A stretch of DNA of 64,000 nt from Brevundimonas sp. SGAir0440 (GCF_005484585.1 NZ_CP039435.1:2728001-2792000); one strand, 5' to 3'. Counted from the first letter of the stretch, positions 34,658 through 44,318 are shown. A program made the numbers and translations. Notes: a model not told the origin generated them from the letters alone.

Positions 34658-35767
34658 TCAGCGCAGCTTCAGCGTGGAGAGGCCGAGCAGGGCCAGGGCG
34701 CCGGCGATGATCCAGAATCGGATGACGACGGTGGATTCCGGCCAGCCCATCTTTTCGAAATGGTGGTGGACCGGCGCCATCAGGAAGATGCGCTTCTTGG
34801 TCAGCTTGTAATAGCCGACCTGGATCATGACCGAGGCGGCCTCCATGACGAACAGGCCGCCGACGATGCCCAGGACCAGTTCGTGCTTGGTGGTGACGGC
34901 GATGGCGCCGAGCGCCCCGCCTAGAGCCAGCGAGCCGGTGTCGCCCATGAAGATCTTGGCCGGGGGGGCGTTGTACCACAGGAAGCCCGCGCCGCCGCCG
35001 ATCATGGCCGCGCAGAAGATGGCCAGTTCGCCCGCGCCAGGCACGTGGTGGACCTGAAGATATTGGGCGAAGACGAAGTTGCCGGCGAGGTAACTGATCA
35101 CGCCGAACGCGCCCGCCGCCATCATCACCGGCACGGTCGCCAGTCCGTCCAGACCGTCGGTCAGGTTCACCGCATTGGAGAAGCCGACGATGGTGAAGGC
35201 CGCAAACGCCACATAGAACCAGCCGATGTTCAGCAACACGGCCTTGAAGAAGGGAAAGGCGATAGACGTCTCGAGCCCCGGCGAGGTCGGCGAGACGGTC
35301 ATCCACAGCACGGTCAAAATGCCGGCGACGACGGCGACGACGGTCTGGGCCAGGAGTTTCTGTTTGGACGTCAGGCCGGCCGAGGTCTGTTTGGTCACCT
35401 TGGCGTAGTCGTCGATGAAGCCCAGCACGCCGAAGGCCGCCGTCACGAAGCTGACGATCCAGATGTAGGGATTGGTCAGGTCGCCCCAGAGCAGCACCGC
35501 CACGCCGATGCCGGCCAGGATCATCAGACCGCCCATGGTCGGGGTGCCGACCTTGGACAGGTGGGACACCGGGCCGTCGTCGCGGATCGGCTGGCCCCGG
35601 CCCTGTTTGGCGCGGATCCAGTTGATGAAGCGGCTGCCCATGGCGACGGCGACGATCATGGCGGTAGCCATGGCGAGGGCCACGCGCACCGTCTGGTACT
35701 GAACCAGGTTCAGCAGCGGATACTGGTGCGCCACGTCGGCGTAGTAGAGATAGAGCAGGTAAAACAT
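34658..35767 (-). CDS. mraY: Phospho-N-acetylmuramoyl-pentapeptide-transferase
   Basis: 369 aa, ten membrane helices. Signature segments '[13 protein letters not shown]', 'FIDDYAKVT' (Asp pair), '[10 protein letters not shown]' and '[15 protein letters not shown]', plus '[11 protein letters not shown]' near the end. It forms lipid I from UDP-MurNAc-pentapeptide and undecaprenyl phosphate. 4 bp before murD. Confidence 0.97.
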   Translation of the reverse strand: MFYLLYLYYADVAHQYPLLNLVQYQTVRVALAMATAMIVAVAMGSRFINWIRAKQGRGQPIRDDGPVSHLSKVGTPTMGGLMILAGIGVAVLLWGDLTNPYIWIVSFVTAAFGVLGFIDDYAKVTKQTSAGLTSKQKLLAQTVVAVVAGILTVLWMTVSPTSPGLETSIAFPFFKAVLLNIGWFYVAFAAFTIVGFSNAVNLTDGLDGLATVPVMMAAGAFGVISYLAGNFVFAQYLQVHHVPGAGELAIFCAAMIGGGAGFLWYNAPPAKIFMGDTGSLALGGALGAIAVTTKHELVLGIVGGLFVMEAASVMIQVGYYKLTKKRIFLMAPVHHHFEKMGWPESTVVIRFWIIAGALALLGLSTLKLR

Positions 35768-35776
35768 GTTTCTTCC

Positions 35777-37216
35777 CTACCGCGATGCCCGCGGGGCGTC
35801 ACTGCTTGAGGGGACCCCTTCGGCGCCGTTCAGGTCCGCCAGCGCCTTGGCCACCAACGAGGCCTTGGAGCCGTTCGAGCCCTTGACCATGACGATGTCG
35901 CCGGGCGCCACCAGCAGGGCCGCCTCGGCCGCCAGTTCCGCCGCCGTCGCGCGCCAGACGCCGCGTCGCGAGACCGGAAGCGCGTCGTAGAGCCAACGCA
36001 TCTCCGGGCCGGCGGCGTGGACAAGGTCGAGGCCGGCGGCGTCGATGGGGCCAGCGAGGCCTTCATGCAGGACGCGGCTCTGCTCGCCCAGTTCCAGCAT
36101 GTCGGTCAGCACGACCACGCGGCGGCCCGAGGTCGAGCGCGCGCCCAGGGTCTTGAACCCGGCGGCCATGGACAGCGGATTGGCGTTGTAGCTTTCGTCG
36201 ATCAGGGTGAAGGCGCCGTCCGGCGTCGTGACCGTGCGGGTCTGGCCGCGTCCGGCCAGAGGCTGGAACCCGGCGAGGGCTTCGAGCCCCGTCTCCAGCG
36301 GCACGTCCAGCGCGTCGAGCATCAAGAGGACGCACAGGCTGTTCAGGCCCCAGTGGGCGCCGGACTGGGCCAGGCGATAGTCGATGCGTCGCCCGAACAG
36401 TTCGGCGGCGACCGCCGCGCCCTCGGCGTCCGGCCGGAAGTCCAGCAGACGGGCGTCATGGCCGGCGTCGGATCCGAACGTCAGCAGGCGCGCGCCGACC
36501 GCCTTGGCCGCGTCGCAGAGGACGGCCGAGAAAGCGACGTCGCCGTTCGCCACCGCCGCGCCGCCGGGGACCAGACCCTGGAAGATGGTCGCCTTTTCAC
36601 GCGCGACCCCGGCCTCGCCGTCCGCGAAGGCCTCGATATGGACCGGACCGACCGTGGTGACGCAGGCGGCGTGGGGGGCGACGAAGCGCGACAGGGGCGC
36701 GATCTCGCCCGGCGCATTCATGCCGATCTCGAACACGGCGCGCCGGGTCTCGACCGGCATCCGGGCCAGGGTCAGGGGCACGCCGATGTGGTTGTTGTAG
36801 CTCTTGATCGAGCCGTGAGCGGGACCGGCGAGGTCGAGGCCCGCCTTGATCGCCTGGGTGACGCTGGTCTTGCCGACGCTGCCGGTCACGGCGCCGCGCT
36901 TCGCATGGGGCGCGCGCTCGCGGGCGGCGACGCCCAGGGCTTCGAGGCCACGCAAGGTATCGGGCACGACGACGCAAGGGCCGCCCTCGACCGGATGTTC
37001 GACCAGGGCGGCCGCGGCGCCCGATGCGAAGGCGCCGCTGGCGAACTGATGTCCGTCGCGTTCGCCCTTCAGCGCCAGAAACAGGTCGCCGGGGACGATC
37101 TCGCGGCTGTTGTAGGTCAGGCCCGTGATCGGGCGATCATCGCCCTGCAGCACGCCGCCCGTGGCGGCGGCGACTTCGGCGGCCGACCAGAGCGGGCGGG
37201 CGGAGTGTTCAGGCAT
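35777..37216 (-). CDS. murF: UDP-N-acetylmuramoyl-tripeptide--D-alanyl-D-alanine ligase
   Basis: 479 aa. ATP loop GSVGKTS at 113-119, 'YNNHIGVPLTLARMP' and 'ESYNANPLSM', typical of MurF. Adds D-Ala-D-Ala to the muropeptide tripeptide in the cytoplasm. Its start overlaps the end of murE by 8 bp. Confidence 0.96.
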   Translation of the reverse strand: MPEHSARPLWSAAEVAAATGGVLQGDDRPITGLTYNSREIVPGDLFLALKGERDGHQFASGAFASGAAAALVEHPVEGGPCVVVPDTLRGLEALGVAARERAPHAKRGAVTGSVGKTSVTQAIKAGLDLAGPAHGSIKSYNNHIGVPLTLARMPVETRRAVFEIGMNAPGEIAPLSRFVAPHAACVTTVGPVHIEAFADGEAGVAREKATIFQGLVPGGAAVANGDVAFSAVLCDAAKAVGARLLTFGSDAGHDARLLDFRPDAEGAAVAAELFGRRIDYRLAQSGAHWGLNSLCVLLMLDALDVPLETGLEALAGFQPLAGRGQTRTVTTPDGAFTLIDESYNANPLSMAAGFKTLGARSTSGRRVVVLTDMLELGEQSRVLHEGLAGPIDAAGLDLVHAAGPEMRWLYDALPVSRRGVWRATAAELAAEAALLVAPGDIVMVKGSNGSKASLVAKALADLNGAEGVPSSSDAPRASR

Positions 37217-38669
37217 AGAGAGACAGGGCCTCGGACGCGACAGTGGCGTCGTCGAAGGGGTGGGTCACGCCCGCGACGATCTGACCCTGTTCATGCCCTT
37301 TTCCGGCGATGACCACCACATCCCCGTCACGCATCATTTCGACGGCGGCCTCAATGGCGGCGCGGCGGTCGCCGATCTCGATCCCGTCCGGGCAGCCGGC
37401 GCGGACCTGGGCGCGGATGGCGGCGGCGTCTTCGGATCGCGGATTGTCGTCGGTGACGATGGCGATGTCGGCCAGACGCCCGGCGATCTCGCCCATCAGG
37501 GGGCGTTTGCCGCGATCGCGATCGCCGCCGGCGCCGAAGACGACGATCAGGCGGCCGGTCGCGTGGGGACGCAGCGCGTTCAGAACCGTCTCGAGCCCGT
37601 CGGGGGTATGGGCGTAGTCGACATAGACCTCGCCCCGGCCTTCCTGGCCGCCGTCGATGCGTTGCAGGCGGCCTTGCGCGCCGGTCAGGCCTTCCAGCGC
37701 GCCGATGACGGCGTCGGCGGGATCGCCGGCGGCGATGCACAGACCGGCCGCCACAAGGGCGTTGGACGCCTGAAACGCGCCGGCCAGGGGCAGCAGGATT
37801 TCGCGGATGTCGCCGCGCACGTCGATCGTCAGACGCTGACCCTCGGGCGTCGCGCGACGGCCGATCAGGGTCAGGTCGCGACCGCGCTCGCCCACGCCCA
37901 TGACGCCCAGACCCGCCATGATCGAGGCGGAGGCGAAGACGGAATAGGCGTCGGAATCGGCGTTCAGCACGGCGGTGCGGCCGCGCGGCAGCAGGGTCTC
38001 GAACAGGCGCATCTTTGCGGCGCGGTAGTCCGCCATGGTGCCGTGATAATCGAGATGGTCCTGGGTCAGGTTGGTGAAGGCGGCGGCCTTTAGAGCAACC
38101 CCGTCGAGGCGGCGTTGGTCGATGCCGTGGGACGAGGCCTCCAGCGCGACGTGCGTCACCTCCTTGGCGGCCAATTCGGCCATCAGGCGCGCGGCCTCGG
38201 CGGCGTCGGGGCTGGTCAGGCCGGGGCCGGTCAGGGCGTAGGTCTTGGCGCCCTTCTGGCCGATGACGCCCAGCGTGCCCATGCTGGCGGACTTGTGGCC
38301 GATCCCCGCCCAGATCTGGCGGCAGAAGGTGGCGACCGAGGTCTTGCCGTTGGTGCCGGTCACGGCGACGCAGGTCTTGGGCTGGGCGCCGTAGAAGCCG
38401 CGCGCGGCGATGGCGTAGGCCCGACGCACGTCGCCCGAGGTGACCAGAACGGGCGCCGCGCCATCCGGCGTGTCGGTCGGCGCCAGAACTGCAGCGGCCC
38501 CTTGCGCCAGGGCCTGGGGGATGAAGGCGCGGCCGTCGGCGGCCGTGCCCGGCAGGGCGACGAACAGAGCGCCGGGCGAGACCTTGCGGCTGTCGGCGGT
38601 GACGCCGGTGATGACGGGGTCCGAGGACACGTCGCGGCGCAGCAGGTCGGACAGGTGAAGCGCGCTCAA
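37209..38669 (-). CDS. murE: UDP-MurNAc-tripeptide ligase (meso-diaminopimelate-adding)
   Basis: 486 aa. Begins with TTG (38669) whose TTGA overlaps the ftsI stop. ATP loop GTNGKTS at 105-111, 'ASSHGIDQRRL' and 'DYAHTPDGLE', and the DNPR motif ('VTDDNPRSED') that marks meso-DAP specificity. Cytoplasmic. Confidence 0.96.
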   Translation of the reverse strand: MSALHLSDLLRRDVSSDPVITGVTADSRKVSPGALFVALPGTAADGRAFIPQALAQGAAAVLAPTDTPDGAAPVLVTSGDVRRAYAIAARGFYGAQPKTCVAVTGTNGKTSVATFCRQIWAGIGHKSASMGTLGVIGQKGAKTYALTGPGLTSPDAAEAARLMAELAAKEVTHVALEASSHGIDQRRLDGVALKAAAFTNLTQDHLDYHGTMADYRAAKMRLFETLLPRGRTAVLNADSDAYSVFASASIMAGLGVMGVGERGRDLTLIGRRATPEGQRLTIDVRGDIREILLPLAGAFQASNALVAAGLCIAAGDPADAVIGALEGLTGAQGRLQRIDGGQEGRGEVYVDYAHTPDGLETVLNALRPHATGRLIVVFGAGGDRDRGKRPLMGEIAGRLADIAIVTDDNPRSEDAAAIRAQVRAGCPDGIEIGDRRAAIEAAVEMMRDGDVVVIAGKGHEQGQIVAGVTHPFDDATVASEALSLYA

Positions 38670-40450
38670 AGCCCGTCCCCCGCCACGTCCTGATACTGCG
38701 GGATCTTCTCGCCCGAGGCCGTGCGCCAGCGGTCGTCGCGACGTTCGACGCCCAGGAAGCCGGCGATGCGGTCGGCAATATTGTGCACGGCCGGCGCAGC
38801 GACATAGGCGCCGGTCTTGGGATAGGTCCCCGGCTCGTCCATCACGATCAGGATGGCGTAGCGCTTGCCGTTCAGCGGGCCGTCGACGGGGAAGACCGCC
38901 GCGAAGGAGCCCAAGGCGTGGCTGGGGTCATAGCGACCGCCGACCAGTTTGTTGGCCGAGCCGGTCTTGCCGCCGACCCGCAGGCCCGGCGCGTCGGCGA
39001 AGCCGCCCGAACCCTTGACCACGTTGCGACGCAGCAGGTCGAGAATGGCGCGCGAGGTCTCTTCGGTCACGACCTGTTGCGGCTGAACGTTGCGGGCGCC
39101 GCCCTTGCGCAGCGACAGCGGGATCATCCGACCGCCGTTGGTCAGGGCGCCCATGGCCTGAACCATCTGGGCCGGGGTGATCATGATGCCATAGCCGAAG
39201 GACAGCGACGCCAGGGTCGAGTTGTCCCAGCGACGCGGCACGACGGGCCTGGCCGATTCCTTCAGCTCGATCTTGGCCGCGTCCAGCAGGCCCAGGCGGC
39301 GGAAATAGTCCCGCATGGTGTTGGGGCCCATCTGCACCGCCAGTTGTGACGTGCCGATGTTGGAAGAGTGCAGATAGACCTCTTCCAGGGTCATCACCCG
39401 GTTCTGAGCGTGGAAGTCCTTGATCTTGCGATCGCCGATCTGGAAGGCCTGGGAGGCGTCGAACAGGGTGTTCATGTCGGCCCGGCCGGTGTCGAGGCCG
39501 GCGGCGACGGTGAAGGTCTTGAACACCGAGCCCATCTCGTAGTGGCCCGAAACCGCGCGGTTCAGGGTGGCGCCGTCGGGCGCTGCGCCGCGATCGGCCG
39601 AGTTGAAGGTCGGCCAGGACGCCATGCCCAGCACCTCGCCGGTCTGGACGTCGGTGACGATGCCGACGGCGCCCTTGGCCTGGTTCTTGATCGCGGCGGC
39701 GGCCAGTTCGTTTTCCAGCACGCCCTGGACGCGCAGGTCGATGGACAGGGGGAAGGCCTCGCCGCGCTGACCCGCCGCGCGGATCTCGTCGTTGAAGGCC
39801 AGTTCGGCGCCCGAGACGCCCTGCCCGCCCGTGTCGGCGTCGCCGATCAGATGGACGGCCGAGGTTCCCAGCGGATAGGCGCGGCGGTCTTCGGGCTCGA
39901 AGGTGACGCCGCCCAGCGCCAGGTCGTGGACGGCGGCCTTTTCCTGGGGCGTCAGGCCGGTCAGGGCGATCAGACGACGGTCGCCGCCCAGCACCTTCTT
40001 GAGACGCTCGGCCGAGATGCGCGGCAGGGCGCGGCGGATCTGGCGATAGGCCAGGTCGCGATCCCAGATCTCGGCCGGGTCGATGTAGAGGCCGTAGTGA
40101 ACAATGTTGGTGGCCAACAGCTCGCCATTGCGGTCCGTCAGGTCGCCGCGCACCAGGGCGTTCGGATTGACGCCGCGTCCCAGGCCGTTGGCCGGGGCGA
40201 ACAGGGCCTTGTACGACGCGCCGATGGCCAGGCCGCCGAAGACGCAGGAAAAGACGATCAGGATCAGGAAGATGCGGACGCGGGTGTCCTCTTCCGGGCG
40301 GGCGTCGGCGCGGGCGCGCTCGAAGCCATGCTCCAGCCGCCAGACCAGTTCGGTCAGCCAGCGCCAGAAGGGCGACAGGCGGCCTTGCAGTCGTTCCTGG
40401 AAATCGGCGCCCGGCGCGGGACGGTGGTAGCGATGGTCCTGAACGCTCAT
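38666..40450 (-). CDS. ftsI: Peptidoglycan D,D-transpeptidase FtsI (PBP3)
   Basis: 594 aa. Short cytoplasmic part, one membrane helix (~58-78), dimerisation domain, and a transpeptidase domain with active-site SVFK (Ser308), SSN (362-364) and KTG (495-497). Cross-links septal peptidoglycan with FtsW. ATGA overlap with ftsL upstream and TTGA overlap with murE downstream. Confidence 0.96.
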   Translation of the reverse strand: MSVQDHRYHRPAPGADFQERLQGRLSPFWRWLTELVWRLEHGFERARADARPEEDTRVRIFLILIVFSCVFGGLAIGASYKALFAPANGLGRGVNPNALVRGDLTDRNGELLATNIVHYGLYIDPAEIWDRDLAYRQIRRALPRISAERLKKVLGGDRRLIALTGLTPQEKAAVHDLALGGVTFEPEDRRAYPLGTSAVHLIGDADTGGQGVSGAELAFNDEIRAAGQRGEAFPLSIDLRVQGVLENELAAAAIKNQAKGAVGIVTDVQTGEVLGMASWPTFNSADRGAAPDGATLNRAVSGHYEMGSVFKTFTVAAGLDTGRADMNTLFDASQAFQIGDRKIKDFHAQNRVMTLEEVYLHSSNIGTSQLAVQMGPNTMRDYFRRLGLLDAAKIELKESARPVVPRRWDNSTLASLSFGYGIMITPAQMVQAMGALTNGGRMIPLSLRKGGARNVQPQQVVTEETSRAILDLLRRNVVKGSGGFADAPGLRVGGKTGSANKLVGGRYDPSHALGSFAAVFPVDGPLNGKRYAILIVMDEPGTYPKTGAYVAAPAVHNIADRIAGFLGVERRDDRWRTASGEKIPQYQDVAGDGL

Positions 40451-40896
40451 TGCACCGGCTCCGGCGAAGGCGTGGGGACCGGCGCGTCATCGGCGACGGC
40501 GGCGGGCGCCGGCGCGGCCTCTGCTGCGGGCGCGGCGGGTTGAGCGGGGACGGGCTTCAGGGCGGTCAGCTGACCTTCCTTGGCCTGACGGGCGACGGCG
40601 ACGGGCGCCATGCCGATCTGGCGCGACAGGCTTTCCAGACGCGCGGGCTGCTCCAGGCGGGCGACCTCGGCGCGAAGCAGGCGGACGCGCTGGCCGTTCT
40701 CGCGGATGTCCTGTTCGATCTGAGCGATGCGGCTGCTTTCGCGCGCCGCGGCGGCCTTGGCGGCATAGACCGAGACGATCATGATCGCGACCAGGGCCAC
40801 GCCGATGATCTCGACCCAGCGCACGCCGCGCACCTTCCAGTCGAACAGACGCTGAAGGGCGGTGCGGGAATAGGTGAAGAAGGGCGCCGTGGTCAT
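40447..40896 (-). CDS. ftsL: Cell division protein FtsL
   Basis: 149 aa. Bitopic: one helix (~28-46), then a heptad-rich coiled coil (~50-95, '[27 protein letters not shown]') and an Ala/Pro-rich tail. Poorly conserved in sequence, but size, topology and position between rsmH and ftsI identify it. Start overlaps the rsmH stop (ATGA). Confidence 0.9.
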   Translation of the reverse strand: MTTAPFFTYSRTALQRLFDWKVRGVRWVEIIGVALVAIMIVSVYAAKAAAARESSRIAQIEQDIRENGQRVRLLRAEVARLEQPARLESLSRQIGMAPVAVARQAKEGQLTALKPVPAQPAAPAAEAAPAPAAVADDAPVPTPSPEPVQ

Positions 40897-41873
40897 GCCG
40901 CTGCTCTCCCATCGATCCGACCCCAGGCCGGGGCGTCGGTGCGCACGGCGGCGCGCAGCTTGGCCGAGCGGGCGCGGGGGTTGGTGGAACGCTCTTCGTC
41001 GCCCGCCTCGCGCGCGCCCTTGAACTGCAGCGTGAAGCTGGGCTTGCGCGGATCGACGGCCATCGGCGCATGACGCGAACCGGCCGGGCTGTTGCCCGTG
41101 CGCTCGGTCAGGAAGGCCTTGACGATGCGATCTTCCAGCGAATGGAAGGTGACGACGGCTAGACGCCCGCCGGGGGCGAGCGTCGCCTCGGCCGCCTCCA
41201 GACCGCGTTCCAGCTCGCCCAGTTCGTCATTGACCGCGATGCGCAGGGCTTGGAACACGCGGGTCGCCGGATGGATGGGCGCGCCGCGACGGCCGCCCAG
41301 GGCCTTTTCGACCACCTCGGCCAGATCCAGGGTGCGAGTGAACGGCTGTTCGGCGCGACGACGCAGGATGGCGGTGGCGACGCGACCCGACTGGCGCTCC
41401 TCGCCATACAGTTTGAAGATGTGCGCCAGGGGACCGTGGTCCCAGGTGTTGACGATGTCGGCCGCGGTCGCACCCTCATCGGACATGCGCATGTCCAGCG
41501 GACCGTCGCGCATGAAGGAGAAGCCGCGCTCGGCCTGATCCAGCTGCATCGACGAGACGCCGATGTCGAAGACCGCGCCGTCCAGCTTCGCCTTGCCGCT
41601 GTCGGCGAAGGCCTGGGCCAGACCCGAGAAGGGGGTGCGGATCAGTTGGAACTGGCCGGGGAAGTCGCTGGCGACGGCGTCGGCGTGCGGCTGAACCGTC
41701 GGGTCGCGATCCAGTGCGACGACCTGGGCGCCGGTCTTCAGGATGGCGCGGGTATAGCCGCCGGCGCCGAAGGTGGCGTCGATCACGACATCGCCGGGCG
41801 CGGGCGCCAGGGCCTCGATCACCTCGGCCAACAGGACGGGGGCGTGGGGAGCGCCGGGCAGAACGTCGGTCAC
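40893..41873 (-). CDS. rsmH: 16S rRNA (cytosine1402-N4)-methyltransferase
   Basis: 326 aa from the GTG at 41873, which overlaps the mraZ stop (GTGA); the longer frame upstream is mraZ sequence read out of frame. '[15 protein letters not shown]', AdoMet motif '[14 protein letters not shown]', '[29 protein letters not shown]' and '[10 protein letters not shown]' are all diagnostic. Methylates the ribosomal P site. Confidence 0.96.
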   Translation of the reverse strand: MTDVLPGAPHAPVLLAEVIEALAPAPGDVVIDATFGAGGYTRAILKTGAQVVALDRDPTVQPHADAVASDFPGQFQLIRTPFSGLAQAFADSGKAKLDGAVFDIGVSSMQLDQAERGFSFMRDGPLDMRMSDEGATAADIVNTWDHGPLAHIFKLYGEERQSGRVATAILRRRAEQPFTRTLDLAEVVEKALGGRRGAPIHPATRVFQALRIAVNDELGELERGLEAAEATLAPGGRLAVVTFHSLEDRIVKAFLTERTGNSPAGSRHAPMAVDPRKPSFTLQFKGAREAGDEERSTNPRARSAKLRAAVRTDAPAWGRIDGRAAA

Positions 41874-42346
41874 GATCCGCCTCCCGCCAGCTTCATCTGG
41901 GCCGCCAGCTTCAGGGCGCCGATCTGGGCCATGCCGGCCTTGGCCAAGGCGCGCTGTTCGGCGCGGCGCGCCGCCCATTTCTCGCGCGACCAGATCTGGA
42001 AACGATCGTTCAGGCCGACGATGACGACGGTGTCGCCCAAACCCGCCTCGGCGCACAGCGCCTCAGGCAAGGTGATCCGACCGCCGGAATCGTAGGCCAG
42101 GCGCACCTGCTCGCCCATCACCTGCCACTCCAGCGCCGAACGCTCCTCGGAGCCGAACGGCAGGGCTTCGATCATCTCGGCATAGACGGCGAACAGGCGG
42201 TCGCCGCCCGCTTCCAGACAGTCGGCCTCGATCGAAGGGAAGATGAACACGCCGCCAGCGGCGCCGTTTTCGGTCGTGCGGAAATCGTTGGGGATGAGGA
42301 GACGGCGCTTGCCGTCCAGCTGCTTCTCATAGGTCGAGAGAAACAC
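41870..42346 (-). CDS. mraZ: Transcriptional regulator / cell-division protein MraZ
   Basis: 158 aa with a GTG start at 42346 (GGACAGGGC just upstream). Two AbrB-like repeats: '[20 protein letters not shown]' and '[39 protein letters not shown]'. In E. coli and mollicutes MraZ binds repeats upstream of its own operon; a matching four-repeat box lies at 42434-42467. First gene of the dcw operon. Confidence 0.96.
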   Translation of the reverse strand: MFLSTYEKQLDGKRRLLIPNDFRTTENGAAGGVFIFPSIEADCLEAGGDRLFAVYAEMIEALPFGSEERSALEWQVMGEQVRLAYDSGGRITLPEALCAEAGLGDTVVIVGLNDRFQIWSREKWAARRAEQRALAKAGMAQIGALKLAAQMKLAGGGS

Positions 42347-42433
42347 GCCCTGTCCAATCGAGCCCTTCGGCCCGTCCCTAGATGCCCTGACGAACGCCCG
42401 CCGCGCCCGCCTCTCAGCCCCAAATCATGAAGC

Positions 42434-42467
42434 TGGGATAGCATGGGATGAAATGGGCCTCAATGGG
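42434..42467. promoter_or_regulatory. MraZ-binding box: four TGGG repeats at 10-bp spacing
   Basis: TGGG begins at 42434, 42444, 42454 and 42464 on the + strand, exactly one helical turn apart, 88 bp upstream of mraZ. The known E. coli MraZ site is TGGGN direct repeats with 5-nt spacers, the same 10-bp period. Read on the mraZ coding strand the motif is CCCA. Confidence 0.75.
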
Positions 42468-42519
42468 ATCGAAGCCAAGATTTAACCATGTTTTGACGTG
42501 TGACGACTTAAGCACGCTC

Positions 42520-42543
42520 GAACAGCTGGAACATACACGGAAC
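42520..42543. promoter_or_regulatory. Candidate LexA (SOS) box upstream of mraZ
   Basis: GAAC at 42529-42532 and 42540-42543 separated by 7 nt, which is GTTC-N7-GTTC on the mraZ coding strand, the alphaproteobacterial LexA consensus. A third GAAC at 42520-42523 lies 5 nt from the first. Centre ~190 bp before the mraZ start. Confidence 0.55.
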
Positions 42544-42753
42544 AAACGAAGTATTCACAGGCTGTGAGCCGTTCTAACCTTCCATTGCCAGACAATAGGT
42601 TAACGCTCGCCAGCACGCGGGACCGCCGCCAGAACGCTGAAATGCGGGGATAATCCCAACGCGGACCGAAACATCACGCGAGCCATCACCGGCTGGGCGG
42701 GCGGGAAGCCCGCTAACGGGCCACAAGCAGGCCGAAGGGCGATAGGCCCGGAG
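42544..42753. other. Non-coding stretch between LexA-like box and rnpB terminator
   Basis: About 210 bp with no convincing gene. Short open frames exist on the minus strand, but two overlapping frames are open at once and neither has family resemblance. A small hairpin GCCCG-CTAA-CGGGC occurs near 42710. The mraZ promoter should lie between here and 42468, but no clear -35/-10 pair is seen. Confidence 0.4.
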
Positions 42754-42792
42754 AAAAAAGCCGGCCTCAAGCAGCGCAAAGCGCGGTAGGCC
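42754..42792 (-). terminator. Probable rnpB terminator
   Basis: On the minus strand GGCCT pairs with AGGCC around an inner hairpin (GCGC-TTT-GCGC), followed after a few bases by six Ts (42759-42754). It lies 10 bp past the rnpB 3' end. Confidence 0.5.
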
Positions 42793-42801
42793 AAGAAAAA
42801 T

Positions 42802-43188
42802 GCCAGACGGCCTGTAAGCCGGGTTTTGTTCCGCTCCGAAGCCGAGGCCCGGATCGGCGACGATCATTCCTCTGGACCGACCATTGCTGATCGGTTCTCG
42901 CGACCTACCCGGACATCTGAGGCGGTGAGCCCCGCGAGCGAGCCCGCGCGATGTCCCTATTTGGTCTTGCTCCAGGCGGGGCTTGCCATGCCGTCCCTGT
43001 TGCCAGGTCCGCGGTGGGCTCTTACCCCACCCTTTCACCCTTACCGGCCTCGCAAGGCCGGAGGTTTGCTTTCTGTGGCGCTATCCCTCGGGTCACCCCG
43101 GGCGGAAGTTATCCGCCGCCTTTTCACCGTGGAGCCCGGACTTTCCTCGACGGACGCGAAGTCCGCCGCGACCGCCCAGCCGTCTGGC
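42802..43188 (-). ncRNA. rnpB: RNase P RNA (catalytic subunit, type A)
   Basis: 387 nt. The minus strand opens with GCCAGACGG, which pairs with CCGTCTGGC at the 3' end (P1). The universal 5' core GAGGAAAGTCCGGGCTCCA (43148-43130) and the 3' core around 'ACCCGGCTTACAGG' (P4 partner, near 42825-42812) are present, with P-region elements such as GGATAACTTCCGCC in between. It processes the 5' ends of tRNA precursors with RnpA. Confidence 0.96.
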
Positions 43189-43194
43189 GCGCGC

Positions 43195-43223
43195 TAGATG
43201 CGCGTTAGCGGCGCGAACGTCAA
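43195..43223 (-). promoter_or_regulatory. rnpB promoter embedded in the amidase stop
   Basis: On the minus strand TTGACG (43223-43218), 17-bp spacer, CATCTA (43200-43195), then 6 nt to the rnpB 5' end at 43188. The TGA inside TTGACG is the stop codon of the upstream amidase gene. Confidence 0.7.
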
Positions 43224-43981
43224 TTCAATACGCCCGTGACGCTCTCGGCGCTGGCCAGCTGGAGCAGGCCGACCAGGCGGGCGCGGGTTTCGCCGTCGGC
43301 GACGCCGTCGACGCGGGTCGGGCGCCAATGACGCTGGAAGGCGCGCACGGCGGTTTCCACGGCGGCGTCGTAGTCGCCGCCGGCTTTCAGGCCGTAACCC
43401 AGCCGATGCAGGCCGGCGCTGAGCACCATCGGGCCGATGCCCTGATCGCCCTTCTGCAACAGGCCGCCCAGGGCCTGCACGCGCTCGGCGGCCGGTTCGA
43501 ACCACAGGCCGTGCCCGGCCTCGGCCAGACGCTTCCAGGGGAAGAGCTCGCCCGGGTCTTCCTTGCGATCCGGCGCCAGGTCGGAATGGGCGATGATGCG
43601 GTTGTCGGCGATCGTCCAGCGGCTGCGAATGTCGGAAATCAGGGCGATGACGGCCGCGATCTGGGCTTCGGGGAAGGCGCGATAGCCGAACTCATGGCCC
43701 GGATTGACGATCTCGATGCCAATGGAGGCGGCGTTGCAGTCGTCCTCGCCCTGCCAGACGCCGCGACCGGCGTGCCAGGCGCGACGTTCCTCGGGCACCA
43801 GTTGGAAGACGCGGCCGTCTTCCTCGACCAGATAGTGGGCCGAAACCTTGGCCTCCGGGTCTCGCAGGCGGGCAAGAGCAGCCTCGCCGGTCTGCATGCC
43901 GGTGTAGTGCAACACCAGCATGTCCGGCGGCGCACGGCGCGCGTCGAAGTTGGGCGAAGGCGCGTCGATGTAGGACGTCAT
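43220..43981 (-). CDS. N-acetylmuramoyl-L-alanine amidase (AmpD/AmiD type)
   Basis: 253 aa from the ATG at 43981; an in-frame ATG 39 nt earlier overlaps the preceding gene. Amidase_2 domain with zinc ligands in 'LVLHYTGM' and 'IIAHSDLAPDRKEDPG', and 'NAASIGIEIVN'; a C-terminal peptidoglycan-binding-like helical domain (~175-250, 'AAVETAVRAFQRHWRP'). No signal peptide, so it probably recycles anhydro-muropeptides in the cytoplasm like AmpD. Confidence 0.9.
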   Translation of the reverse strand: MTSYIDAPSPNFDARRAPPDMLVLHYTGMQTGEAALARLRDPEAKVSAHYLVEEDGRVFQLVPEERRAWHAGRGVWQGEDDCNAASIGIEIVNPGHEFGYRAFPEAQIAAVIALISDIRSRWTIADNRIIAHSDLAPDRKEDPGELFPWKRLAEAGHGLWFEPAAERVQALGGLLQKGDQGIGPMVLSAGLHRLGYGLKAGGDYDAAVETAVRAFQRHWRPTRVDGVADGETRARLVGLLQLASAESVTGVLN

Positions 43982-43994
43982 GGGCGGCGTCGGC

Positions 43995-44318
43995 TCAGCG
44001 GCCGTTGCGCTCCCAGCCATAGGCGACCCAGGCGCCGTCCACCTTGTGGGCCTCGATCAGGTCGGGATCGCTGTTGCGGCGACGCGGCGCGATGTTGCGG
44101 CGGGTGCGCATGACCAGACCGACCAGAAAGACCAGAACGCCGGCGAACAGGGCGATGACCGCCACGGCCGCAGCGGTGAAGACGGCGAGGACGGCGCCGA
44201 CCGCCATGGCGCAGACGGCGGCGATCATGCCGGCGACCCACATGACGGACGCCACCAGGCCGTTGGGACGGCGGCGGGCGGCATGGCCGATGGCGGCGAG
44301 ACGTTCAGGCTGGAACAT
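43995..44318 (-). CDS. Small membrane protein of unknown function
   Basis: 107 aa. Two adjacent hydrophobic helices (~24-46 and ~48-69), then a basic segment 'RTRRNIAPRRRNSDPD' and a short polar tail. No family recognised. Same strand as, and 13 bp before, the amidase, so probably co-transcribed with it. Confidence 0.65.
   Translation of the reverse strand: MFQPERLAAIGHAARRRPNGLVASVMWVAGMIAAVCAMAVGAVLAVFTAAAVAVIALFAGVLVFLVGLVMRTRRNIAPRRRNSDPDLIEAHKVDGAWVAYGWERNGR

Noticed and set aside
42574..43038. Open frames on both strands across rnpB, including a 64-codon frame at 42600-42794
   Set aside because: RNase P RNA occupies most of the region, overlapping frames are open together, and none has a convincing ribosome binding site or family resemblance.
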